Part shown: positions 1-5,614 of the stretch, one piece after another | Layout of the letters: each line of letters opens with the position of its first letter | Numbering within the stretch: the first letter of the stretch is position 1 | Assembly: GCA_902772085.1 (NCBI GenBank) | Contig: CACXZL010000060.1 | Location: 1-9,598, forward strand | Source: an uncultured Coriobacteriaceae bacterium | GTDB taxonomy: Bacteria; Actinomycetota; Coriobacteriia; Coriobacteriales; Atopobiaceae | Direction of reading: 5' to 3' | Length of the DNA stretch: 9,598 nt | Program-made: the position numbers and the translations under genes | The notes under the pieces: generated by a model | Database searches by the model: none | What the model was told of the DNA's origin: nothing | The model's input: only the letters and a program-made list of their open reading frames with translations

Positions 1-256
1 CGGTCTGATCAAGCCGGATGTCGTGCTCTACGAAGAAGGGCTCGACCAGCGGGTGATAGAGGGAGCGGTGCGCGCCATAGCTTCGGCGGACCTTCTCATC
101 ATAGGAGGCACATCGCTTGTGGTGTACCCTGCGGCGGGGCTCGTGCAGTACTTCCGTGGCAACGAAGTCGTGATTTGCAACCTGCAGCCCACTCCGCAAG
201 ATTCCTCAGCAGACCTCGTGCTAGCCTGTGACATAGCCAAGGCCTTCGACTGGTAA
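1..256 (+). CDS. Sir2-family NAD-dependent protein deacylase (sirtuin), C-terminal fragment
   Basis: Seen: an open frame enters at the window edge (base 1 is the last base of a codon) and reads 84 residues to TAA at 254-256. It starts GLIKPDVVLYEEGL, the segment that follows the zinc-finger cysteines in bacterial sirtuins (usual form GG.lKPDVV.fgE.L). GGTSLVVYPAAGL at residues 35-47 is the GTSL.V.PAA NAD-binding motif, and ICNLQPTP at 58-65 matches the sirtuin I.N...T strand. Known: sirtuins remove acyl groups from lysines using NAD, giving nicotinamide and O-acyl-ADP-ribose; bacterial ones are cytosolic and act for example on acetyl-CoA synthetase. The N-terminal Rossmann half, the catalytic His and the zinc cysteines lie outside the window, so activity cannot be judged. 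The gene ends 254 bases before folPK, which has its own promoter, so the two are probably separate units. Confidence 0.93.
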   Translation, partial: GLIKPDVVLYEEGLDQRVIEGAVRAIASADLLIIGGTSLVVYPAAGLVQYFRGNEVVICNLQPTPQDSSADLVLACDIAKAFDW

Positions 257-257
257 G

Positions 258-401
258 GTGGCCTATGGGGACAAGCTCCCCTTGGCCATTTCGTCACTGT
301 TCACGGCTGGCCACCAGAATCCTGACGCTTTTGCGTTTGACGAGCCTCGCCAGACGATATTCCAGCAGATTACAGACCTCGGCTCCCTGACGATTCCGTA
401 A
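258..401 (+). pseudogene. Possible decayed fragment, ATPase-like reading frame
   Basis: Seen: between the sirtuin and folPK one frame stays open from 237 to a TAA at 399-401 and gives natural-looking sequence, including FTAGHQNPDAFAFDEPRQ and then TIFQQITDLGSLTIP. AFAFDEPRQ resembles a Walker B motif (four hydrophobics, Asp-Glu) of the kind found near the C-terminus of some SMC-like or AAA ATPases. There is no clear ribosome-binding site; the only near start is GTG at 258, overlapping the hairpin. Inference: it could be the 3' remnant of a deleted ATPase gene. Chance resemblance is a serious alternative at this length. Confidence 0.2.
260..287 (+). terminator. Weak hairpin just after the sirtuin gene
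   Basis: GGCC-TAT-GGGGA, loop CAAGC, then TCCCC-TT-GGCC: two stem blocks of 4 and 5 bp around a small internal loop, starting 4 bases after the stop codon. Only ATTTCGTC follows, so there is no real T tract. It may stabilise the 3' end or act as a weak terminator. Confidence 0.35.
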
Positions 402-447
402 AAAAATCGCCATTACCGCCTCTATTCAAAACCGTCCATCCTCCTCG

Positions 448-476
448 TTGGGCATTTGGGAAAAACCCGCTACAAT
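448..476 (+). promoter_or_regulatory. sigma70-type promoter for folPK
   Basis: TTGGGC at 448-453, a 17-base spacer, then TACAAT at 471-476 (5 of 6 matches to TATAAT). Transcription would start near 483, leaving about 28 bases before the chosen ATG at 511. A start at TTG 448 would put the promoter inside the gene, which argues against that longer reading. Confidence 0.6.
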
Positions 477-510
477 CTATAGAATCGCTATGTCGACGAA
501 GGATGTGGGA

Positions 511-1932
511 ATGCTACGAGATAACTATGCTACTTGGCAGTGCGGTACGCACAACATCTCGCTTGTGCGTCCACGGATCATGGGCATTCTGAACGTTACA
601 CCCGATTCGTTCTCGGATGGGGGCAAGCACCTCGATCCAGATGAAGCCATCCAAGCAGGCAGGGATATGTTGGATATGGGTGCCGACATCATAGACGTGG
701 GAGGGGAATCCACCCGTCCAGGCGCCAAAGAAGTTTCCGCGGAAGACGAGCTTGATCGGGTTGCTCCAGTGGTGGAGGCCCTTTGCGATCGCGGTGCCAT
801 CGTATCCATAGACACGAGGCATGCGGAAGTCGCACGTACTTGCGTAGAGCTTGGTGCGTCTATCGTGAATGACGTGACTGGCTTCACGGATCCGGCGATG
901 GTGGAACTCGTGGCCGAGTCGGATTGTGGCGTCGTGGTAATGCATTGGAGCCAAAAGACCAATCGTAATTCGCGCAAGTCCGTGCAGCTCTATGCAAACC
1001 ACCCCGCTCGCCGCATGACGACGAGCGCGAGGCGCTTCACGTTGCCCGATGAGGCTCCGCTCATGCGTGAGGTCATGGGCTTTCTGGGCGATCAGGCACG
1101 TACGCTGATGAAGGCGGGAGTGGCTCACGATCGCATTTGCGTAGATCCAGGCCCTGGGTTCGACAAAGGCGCGGACGAGGACATCATCATCCAGCGAAAC
1201 ACAAAGCTCCTGACGTCGATGGGCTATCCCGTTCTCACCGCCGTCTCGCGCAAGCGCTGTGTCGGTGCGGTGACGAGCGTTGACGAGCCGAGCGAGCGGG
1301 GCGCAGGTACGCTGGGCATGTGCCTTTCGGCGGTGGCAAACGGAGCGCGCGTGCTTCGCGTGCATGACGTGGCATCGACGTTTCAAGCGCTGAGCTCGTA
1401 CTGGGTGGCGTCACGCGCCGACTCGCGGCAGGGGTTTGTGTCACTAGGCTCAAGTGTGGGCAACCGTCTCGAGTACTTGACGCGAGCCGTGAAGCTTATC
1501 GACAAGATACCACTTACGTGCGTGAACGCCGTAAGCAAGGCATACGAGACCGAGCCGGCATATGGCATGGATACATCGGTGGCAAACGCTGTCGCGGAGA
1601 TTCGCACCGAGCTGCATCCGCTTGTCTTGCTCGACAAGCTCTTGGAGATTGAAAACACCTTGGGAAGGGTGCGCGATCCCCAGACGCTCGGGCATGGGCC
1701 ACGTACCATAGACTGCGATCTTTGCTGGATAGAAAGCGAAGAGCACCATGGCGACAGGCTCGAGTTGCCTCATCCTGGCGTGGGAGAGCGCGATTACGTA
1801 CTCGTACCCATGGAAGACCTCATGGCTGACCCCGTGCGATTCCTCTCCCACGCAGGCATAGACGTGCTGCCTGTAGACGAGCGCGTGGGAAAGGTCATTG
1901 CTGAGCTTGGCTCACTTGACTGGCAAGAATAG
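511..1932 (+). CDS. folP/folK: Bifunctional dihydropteroate synthase / HPPK (FolP-FolK fusion)
   Basis: 473 residues, two cytosolic folate enzymes in one chain. Residues about 20-300 are DHPS, which joins 6-hydroxymethyl-dihydropterin diphosphate to p-aminobenzoate: NVTPDSFSDGG (28-38), GGESTRPGA (64-72), SIDT (99-102), VNDVTG (119-124), MH (144-145), DPGPGFDK (212-219), SRK (246-248) and RVHDV (283-287). Residues about 308-445 are HPPK, which makes that diphosphate with ATP: SLGSSVGNR (311-319; usually SLGSNLGD), YETEP (345-349), GPRTIDCDL (396-404) with metal-binding Asp401 and Asp403, and LPHPGVGERDYVLVP (419-433). Start: ATG 511 has GAAGGA seven bases upstream and the conserved start of DHPS soon follows; ATG 490 sits only about 7 bases past the predicted transcript start. 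Odd points: no FolB (aldolase) domain between the two halves, and about 40 extra residues (147-190) after MH in DHPS. Both catalytic halves look intact. Confidence 0.95.
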   Translation: MLRDNYATWQCGTHNISLVRPRIMGILNVTPDSFSDGGKHLDPDEAIQAGRDMLDMGADIIDVGGESTRPGAKEVSAEDELDRVAPVVEALCDRGAIVSIDTRHAEVARTCVELGASIVNDVTGFTDPAMVELVAESDCGVVVMHWSQKTNRNSRKSVQLYANHPARRMTTSARRFTLPDEAPLMREVMGFLGDQARTLMKAGVAHDRICVDPGPGFDKGADEDIIIQRNTKLLTSMGYPVLTAVSRKRCVGAVTSVDEPSERGAGTLGMCLSAVANGARVLRVHDVASTFQALSSYWVASRADSRQGFVSLGSSVGNRLEYLTRAVKLIDKIPLTCVNAVSKAYETEPAYGMDTSVANAVAEIRTELHPLVLLDKLLEIENTLGRVRDPQTLGHGPRTIDCDLCWIESEEHHGDRLELPHPGVGERDYVLVPMEDLMADPVRFLSHAGIDVLPVDERVGKVIAELGSLDWQE

Positions 1933-1974
1933 CATGACCCACGCATAACGGCCATGCATGCAGAAGGGGCCGGA

Positions 1975-2100
1975 TGCGACGAAGAAGGCGTTCCCCGCAC
2001 GTGCGCGAATCCCCGTCGGCGGCAACGAGCGTTATCCTTGACTCAAGGCGTTCCCTGCGCGCGAATCCCAGTGTGCGCGGGGAACGCTCTTTTCGTCGCA
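1975..2100. repeat. Nested direct and inverted repeat block between folPK and coaX
   Basis: A 126-bp stretch. Outer arms at 1975-2000 and 2073-2100 are near-complementary (TGCGACGAA at one end, TTCGTCGCA at the other, GCGTTCCCCGC / GCGGGGAACGC inside). A second copy of the left inner arm lies at 2045-2069, a direct repeat of 1985-2013 (AAGGCGTTCCC ... TGCGCG ... GAATCCC) with a short deletion. The right arm can thus pair with either left copy. It may be a duplicated terminator or a small dispersed palindromic element; copy number elsewhere in the genome is unknown. Confidence 0.6.
2048..2095 (+). terminator. Intrinsic terminator of folPK
   Basis: GCGTTCCCTGCGCGC (2048-2062) pairs with GTGCGCGGGGAACGC (2073-2087): 15 pairs including two G-U wobbles, 10-base loop, followed by TCTTTTCG. 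It lies 115 bases after the folPK stop. Read from the minus strand it lacks a T tract, so it looks specific for the + transcript. Confidence 0.65.
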
Positions 2101-2129
2101 GGTTCGGTGCTTCTGCAGCGATGGGCAAT

Positions 2130-2163
2130 GGTTGCCGCTCGGTCGCGGTGACATAGGGCAACC
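2130..2163 (-). terminator. Possible 3' hairpin of coaX
   Basis: GGTTGCC (2130-2136) and GGCAACC (2157-2163) form a 7-bp stem just beyond the coaX stop codon on the minus strand, with an inner CCGC/GCGG option. No T run follows, so terminator activity is doubtful. Confidence 0.3.
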
Positions 2164-2167
2164 CCAC

Positions 2168-2950
2168 TCACTCCTCATGCTGACGTTGCCAGAGCCAAAT
2201 CTCGCGAATGCCGCGGAGCGTAAGGTCTGAGTCAATCACGTCAAAGATGTCGGTGGCAGTGCTCACGGTACGTGCGAGTCCGCCAGTACCTATCACGGTG
2301 GCGTCTTCTATCTCAAGTTCGCGCTTTATACGCGCCACAAGCCCCTCTGCCTGTGCGGCGGCACCTATCACCAGGCCGGACTGAAGTGCGGTTTCCGTTG
2401 AGTCTCCGAGGGCATGGGGCGGCACTTCTATAGGAACGCTCGATAGCTTTGCGGCCCGCGCAAAAAGCGCGTCGGCAGAGAGCATGAGACCGGGTCCTAT
2501 AGTACCTCCCCTATAGGCGCCTGAACGATCAACGACGTCGATGTTTGTGGCGGTGCCAAAGTCCACGACGATTGCTGGGTTGCCATAGCTTCGAACGGCG
2601 GCAACGGCATTTGCGATGCGATCCGCCCCGACCGTTTGTGGGTTTCTGAGCTTGAGCTCCATGCCGCAGCTGGCTCCATTTCCCACGAGTAAGGGGTCGT
2701 GGCCGAGCATACGCTGAAAGCACCGGCGCCAGGCACGGGTAAGCACAGGAACGACGCTTGCGACGGCGGCGTCAGAAATGCTCCTGAAATTGAAACCATC
2801 CATGGCGAAGTAGCCGTGCAGCCGCGAACGCAAGCTGTCTGAAGTGTCCGTGTGCAAGGTTGGCATGCGCCAGCACATAAGATTGGTGCCATCATCAGCA
2901 AAGAGCCCTATAGTAGTTTGCGTGTTGCCCACGTCGATGGTCAAGAGCAT
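2168..2950 (-). CDS. coaX: Type III pantothenate kinase
   Basis: 260 residues, the usual size for CoaX. It phosphorylates pantothenate with ATP in the first committed step of coenzyme A synthesis in the cytosol; known CoaX enzymes need a monovalent cation, are not feedback-inhibited by CoA and resist pantothenamide analogues. Seen: DVGNT at 6-10 (phosphate-binding loop of the acetate kinase/HSP70/actin superfamily fold), GADR at 108-111 with catalytic Asp110, DFGTATN at 130-136, GGTIGPG at 148-154 and GTGG at 221-224. Start: ATG at 2950 (minus strand) has a strong GGGGAGG five bases upstream, and MLLTIDVGNT is the standard CoaX N-terminus. A longer reading from 2992 adds 14 residues without similarity and overlaps the predicted -10 box. 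It converges with folPK and diverges from the PTS genes, so it is probably monocistronic. Intact. Confidence 0.95.
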   Translation of the reverse strand: MLLTIDVGNTQTTIGLFADDGTNLMCWRMPTLHTDTSDSLRSRLHGYFAMDGFNFRSISDAAVASVVPVLTRAWRRCFQRMLGHDPLLVGNGASCGMELKLRNPQTVGADRIANAVAAVRSYGNPAIVVDFGTATNIDVVDRSGAYRGGTIGPGLMLSADALFARAAKLSSVPIEVPPHALGDSTETALQSGLVIGAAAQAEGLVARIKRELEIEDATVIGTGGLARTVSTATDIFDVIDSDLTLRGIREIWLWQRQHEE

Positions 2951-2987
2951 GCTTGCCTCCCCGTACAAATGTAATCCCCTATGCCCC

Positions 2988-3017
2988 ATCATAGAATGAA
3001 AGGCGGGGTCTTGCCAG
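2988..3017 (-). promoter_or_regulatory. Candidate coaX promoter
   Basis: On the minus strand CTGGCA (3012-3017) lies 18 bases upstream of TATGAT (2988-2993), which matches TATAAT at 5 of 6 positions. The transcript would start roughly 30 bases before the coaX ATG. Confidence 0.4.
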
Positions 3018-3216
3018 CTAGATGCGTATTCAGAAACCGAAAATTTCTTTAAGAATTGGCAAAAATGCTACGAAACAATCCGTTCGCCAACGATTTATGC
3101 TACGTCACAGATTGCATGAATGTTAAATAAAACAGGAATTTATAATACCCTATGTCATTTCGTGCTTTTTGCGTACATAAAGCAAGGTGCTACTGGGATT
3201 TCGTTCGGGCTTCATT

Positions 3217-3231
3217 GCTCAAGCGTTGAGC
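3217..3231. promoter_or_regulatory. Perfect dyad, possible operator
   Basis: GCTCAA, spacer GCG, TTGAGC: a 15-bp perfect dyad. Its core AAGCGTT resembles the AANCGNT core of LacI/CcpA-type sites, but the outer bases do not match the cre consensus. It lies just upstream of the weaker promoter pair at 3242-3269, so binding there could control the PTS genes. The cognate regulator is not identifiable here. Confidence 0.35.
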
Positions 3232-3322
3232 GGCAAAGTTGTTGCAATTGTGTCGAAATGATGTACATTGGAAATAAGACATGTCGGCAAATAAGAGAAA
3301 AGACATGTTCTTATGTAGGCAA

Positions 3323-3343
3323 GCTTGGGAAAGGGACCCAAGC
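3323..3343 (+). promoter_or_regulatory. Leader hairpin 13 bases before the EIIB ribosome-binding site
   Basis: GCTTGGG, loop AAAGGGA, CCCAAGC: a perfect 7-bp stem. No T tract follows, so it is not a terminator. It could affect translation initiation or transcript stability of EIIB. Confidence 0.4.
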
Positions 3344-3368
3344 AAGGATGCAAGGGAAAGGAAGTACT

Positions 3369-3677
3369 ATGCTTACTATTCGTCTGTTCTGCGCCGCGGG
3401 CATGTCCACCAGTCTTCTGGTAAGGAAGATGGAAGAGGCCGCGGCGGCCGAGGGCACCGAAGTCGACATCATCGCGTTCCCCGTGGGCGAGATGGATCAG
3501 CATCTCGACGGCGTCGACGTTGCTCTTCTCGGACCCCAGGTTGGTTACATGAAGGCTCAGATGCAGAAGACCGCTGCTGCCAAGGGTGTTCCCTGCGACG
3601 TTATCCCCATGGCTGACTACGGCATGGTCAACGGCAAGAACGTTCTCGCCTTCGCAAAGAAGCTTGCAAACAAGTAA
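3369..3677 (+). CDS. PTS lactose/cellobiose-family EIIB component
   Basis: 102 residues, the normal size for a free-standing EIIB of the lactose/chitobiose/beta-glucoside family. It takes phosphate from EIIA on a cysteine and passes it to the sugar bound by EIIC, at the cytosolic face of the membrane. Seen: the N-terminal strand MLTIRLFCAAGMSTSLLV carries the C..GMSTS active-site loop, so the phospho-cysteine is Cys8; GPQVGYM at about 58-64 and the C-terminal FAKKLANK also fit the family. Start: ATG 3369 has AAAGGA six bases upstream and gives the standard N-terminus; the same frame is open to 3120 but the extra 83 residues look non-coding. EIIC follows after a 54-base gap and EIIA lies further on, so the transporter is made as three polypeptides. 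Substrate cannot be told from EIIB. Confidence 0.95.
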   Translation: MLTIRLFCAAGMSTSLLVRKMEEAAAAEGTEVDIIAFPVGEMDQHLDGVDVALLGPQVGYMKAQMQKTAAAKGVPCDVIPMADYGMVNGKNVLAFAKKLANK

Positions 3678-3705
3678 TAGCTTCTCACTCATCGCGATTT
3701 AAAAG

Positions 3706-3726
3706 AAGGAAAGGAAAGGAAAGGAG
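3706..3726 (+). repeat. (AAGGA)4 tandem repeat forming the EIIC ribosome-binding region
   Basis: Four perfect copies of the pentamer AAGGA followed by G, ending in AAGGAG five bases before the GTG start of EIIC. Every copy can act as a Shine-Dalgarno sequence; the last one is properly spaced. The array could serve as a ribosome landing site or be prone to slippage. Confidence 0.75.
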
Positions 3727-3731
3727 TTATC

Positions 3732-5132
3732 GTGGGCGATTTTCTACAGGGTACAGTTCTCCCCCTATTCATGAGATTCGTAAACACCCGCGGCGTCCGT
3801 GCAATCAAGGACGGCATGATGTTTACCATGCCGCTCATCATCGTAGGTGCTGTGTACCTGCTTTTGTTCCAGCTGCCCATTGAGTCTGCTGCGAACTTCA
3901 TCACCAGCCTCGGCATCGTGCCGTACCTGAGCCATGGCTACACCTCCACGTTCCAGATCATCGCTATGGTCTGCGCCGTGGGCGTTGGTTACACGTGGGC
4001 AAAGAACGACGGTTGGGAGCCTCTCTCCGCTGGCGTTATCTCGCTCGCCGTGTTCCTCATTCTCATCCCCGACTATGTGGGTGCCGTAATCACCACGGCC
4101 GACGGCGAGACCGCCATTGCCGCCGCTGACTCCATCAGCGCTGCTCAGGCTGCCGCCACCGACGGTGCCATCGCAAGCCAGGTTTCTGGTCTGAACAAAA
4201 CGTGGCTGGCTGGCCAGGGCATGATCGGCGCCATTGTTGCCGGTCTTCTCTCTGGTCTGGTTTACAGCATCTTCATGCAGAAGGACATCCGCATCAAGAT
4301 GCCCGAGGGCGTGCCTGACGGCGTTGCAGCAGCATTCACTGGCCTGATTCCTGCTGCTACCATCTGCACCGGCGCTGTAGTCGTATACGGCATCTGCATG
4401 GGTGTTGCTGGCGTAACCCCGATCGAGCTCATCTATCGCTTCATCCAGACACCGCTCCAGGGCGTAGGCGACTCGCTGCCTGGCGTCATCCTCTTCGAGA
4501 CGCTCATCCCGCTCCTGTGGTTCTTCGGCGTACACGGCGCTACTGTCGTTGGCTCCGTTGCTCAGCCTATCGCTCTCATGAACCAGGCGGACAATGCCCG
4601 TATATTCCAAGAGGGCGTCAATGCTGGTCTGTCCCGTGACGCTGCCATCGCAGCTATCGGTCAGAACGGTGGCCACATCTTCACCGAGGCTTTCCAGAAC
4701 TGCTTCCAGGCCATCTCCGGCTCTGGTATCACCATCGGTCTGGTAGTCTACATGGCCTTCATGGCTAAGTCTGCTCAGATGAAGCAGGTTGGTAAGCTTG
4801 GCCTCGGTTGCGGTATCTTCAACATCAACGAGCCTGTACTCTTCGGTACACCGATCGTTCTGAACCCCAAGCTGCTCGTACCCTTCGTCGCTGCTCCTCT
4901 CGTGTGCAACATCGGCGCGTATGTCCTCACCGACATCGGCTTCATCCCCTATACCATGGGCGTTACCGTTCCTTGGACCACGCCTCCCATTCTTTCTGGC
5001 CTCCTCGCCATTGGTTGGCAGGGTGCTGCATGGCAGGCAATTGCGCTGGTAGCTTCGTTCTTCATCTATCTGCCGTTTGCGAAGTCGGTCGACAACGACT
5101 ACCTCGCTCAGGAGCAGGCTGCTGAGGCATAA
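3732..5132 (+). CDS. PTS lactose/cellobiose-family EIIC (membrane permease)
   Basis: 466 residues, a polytopic membrane protein with roughly nine to ten hydrophobic segments (for example 29-48, 71-90, 98-117, 162-181, 203-226, 250-276, 331-345, 381-399 and 418-448). EIIC binds and translocates the sugar while it is phosphorylated. Seen: MPEGVPDGVAAAFTGLIP (190-207) and NINEPVLFGTPIVLNP (364-379), both standard in the family, plus WFFGVHG (263-269). By comparison with the chitobiose permease ChbC of this family, His268 and Glu367 are the likely sugar-binding and phosphotransfer-site residues. Start: GTG 3732 with the AAGGA array directly upstream. Odd: an Ala/Thr/Asp-rich, non-hydrophobic stretch at about 118-158 makes the protein a little longer than typical cellobiose permeases. 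Substrate is uncertain; pairing with a MupG-like enzyme hints at a MurNAc- or GlcNAc-type disaccharide, but cellobiose-like glycosides remain possible. Confidence 0.95.
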   Translation: MGDFLQGTVLPLFMRFVNTRGVRAIKDGMMFTMPLIIVGAVYLLLFQLPIESAANFITSLGIVPYLSHGYTSTFQIIAMVCAVGVGYTWAKNDGWEPLSAGVISLAVFLILIPDYVGAVITTADGETAIAAADSISAAQAAATDGAIASQVSGLNKTWLAGQGMIGAIVAGLLSGLVYSIFMQKDIRIKMPEGVPDGVAAAFTGLIPAATICTGAVVVYGICMGVAGVTPIELIYRFIQTPLQGVGDSLPGVILFETLIPLLWFFGVHGATVVGSVAQPIALMNQADNARIFQEGVNAGLSRDAAIAAIGQNGGHIFTEAFQNCFQAISGSGITIGLVVYMAFMAKSAQMKQVGKLGLGCGIFNINEPVLFGTPIVLNPKLLVPFVAAPLVCNIGAYVLTDIGFIPYTMGVTVPWTTPPILSGLLAIGWQGAAWQAIALVASFFIYLPFAKSVDNDYLAQEQAAEA

Positions 5133-5151
5133 GCCACTGCGTTAGCAAATC

Positions 5152-5178
5152 GTGCCGGTGGCGTAGAGTCATCGGCAC
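5152..5178 (+). promoter_or_regulatory. Intercistronic hairpin between EIIC and EIIA
   Basis: GTGCCGGTG (5152-5160) pairs with CATCGGCAC (5170-5178): 9 pairs with one G-U, 9-base loop, inside a 94-base gap. No T tract follows, so it more likely protects or defines the end of a processed EIIB-EIIC message than terminates it. Confidence 0.45.
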
Positions 5179-5226
5179 TCTTGTATGAATGTTTGAACGT
5201 GTTTTTCTATTTGAGGAGGTTCTTCC

Positions 5227-5541
5227 ATGACAGAAGAGATGGAGCTCATTTGCTTCCAGGTTATTAGTTCCGCCGGTGGTGCCAAGTCCAACTACATCTC
5301 CGCCATTCAGGCTGCCAAGGAGGGTCGTTTCGACGAGGCTCGCGAGATGATCAAGAACGGCGACGACATGATGGTAGTCGCACATGAGCCGCACAACAAG
5401 CTCCTCATGTGGGAGGCTCAGGGCCGTACCGACATCGTGTGCGTTCTCCTCATCCACGCCGAGGACCAGATGATGAGCTGCGAAGTCTTCAAGCAGCTGG
5501 CAGTTGAGCTCATCGATCTTTACGAGAATCACTTCAAGTAA
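5227..5541 (+). CDS. PTS lactose/cellobiose-family EIIA component
   Basis: 104 residues, the usual length of the all-helical, trimeric EIIA of the lactose family. It receives phosphate from phospho-HPr on a histidine and gives it to EIIB in the cytosol. Seen: an early helix with SSAGGAKS (14-21; family form S.AGEAKS, Glu replaced by Gly here), an AHEPHNKLL stretch (52-60; family form AH..Q..L), and LLIHAEDQMM (74-83), in which His77 is the phospho-histidine and Asp80 the conserved acid that binds the metal at the trimer centre. Start: ATG 5227 has a strong AGGAGG seven bases upstream, better than the EIIB site, so EIIA may be translated independently and abundantly. A strong terminator follows 28 bases after its stop, marking it as the likely end of the main PTS transcript. 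Confidence 0.95.
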   Translation: MTEEMELICFQVISSAGGAKSNYISAIQAAKEGRFDEAREMIKNGDDMMVVAHEPHNKLLMWEAQGRTDIVCVLLIHAEDQMMSCEVFKQLAVELIDLYENHFK

Positions 5542-5569
5542 GCCGATTCTTGCATAGCATGTAATCTTG

Positions 5570-5601
5570 CGGGGGAGAGCCATTGCTTTCCCCCGTTTTT
5601 T
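5570..5601 (+). terminator. Strong intrinsic terminator between EIIA and the MupG-like gene
   Basis: CGGGGGAGAGC (5570-5580), loop CATT, GCTTTCCCCCG (5585-5595), an 11-bp stem with one G-U, followed by six T. The AGGAG of the next gene begins five bases after the T run, so the terminator sits in the leader of that gene. Confidence 0.9.
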
Positions 5602-5614
5602 ATTGAGGAGAATT

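Larger units (their letters stand above)
2994..3368 (+). promoter_or_regulatory. Long upstream/leader region of the PTS genes
   Basis: About 375 bases without a supported gene, more AT-rich than the flanking genes. A perfect TATAAT lies at 3141-3146 but lacks a good -35 at normal spacing; a weaker pair is TTGCAA (3242-3247) and TACATT (3264-3269), 16 bases apart. Candidate protein or RNA sites: ATGCTACG directly repeated at 3065-3072 and 3097-3104 (32 bases apart), the perfect dyad GCTCAA-GCG-TTGAGC at 3217-3231, AAGACATGT repeated at 3276-3284 and 3300-3308, and a hairpin at 3323-3343. The frame into EIIB is open back to 3120, but those residues are not family-like. Confidence 0.5.

Noticed and set aside
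448..510. N-terminal extension of folPK to TTG 448 or ATG 490
   Set aside because: A TTGGGC-N17-TACAAT promoter occupies 448-476, and the Shine-Dalgarno GAAGGA at 498-503 fits ATG 511.
514..1386. 290-codon minus-strand frame inside folPK
   Set aside because: It lies wholly within the DHPS half, whose motifs are conserved on the + strand. The antisense product is His/Arg-rich and unlike any family I know.
1954..2156. Small + strand frames of about 60-65 codons between folPK and coaX
   Set aside because: They run through the repeat and terminator block, are Arg-rich because of the GC-rich repeats, and have no ribosome-binding site.
2951..2992. Start of coaX at 2992 on the minus strand
   Set aside because: The extra 14 residues are not family-like and the strong GGGGAGG site directly precedes the ATG at 2950.
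3120..3368. N-terminal extension of EIIB to an ATG at 3120
   Set aside because: EIIB proteins begin with the strand leading to the active-site cysteine, as given by ATG 3369. The extra 83 residues cover promoter and hairpin sequence and look non-coding.
3765..4676. 303-codon minus-strand frame inside EIIC
   Set aside because: The + strand reading is an unmistakable EIIC with conserved motifs. The antisense protein is hydrophilic, Asp/Gly/His-rich and has no family signal.
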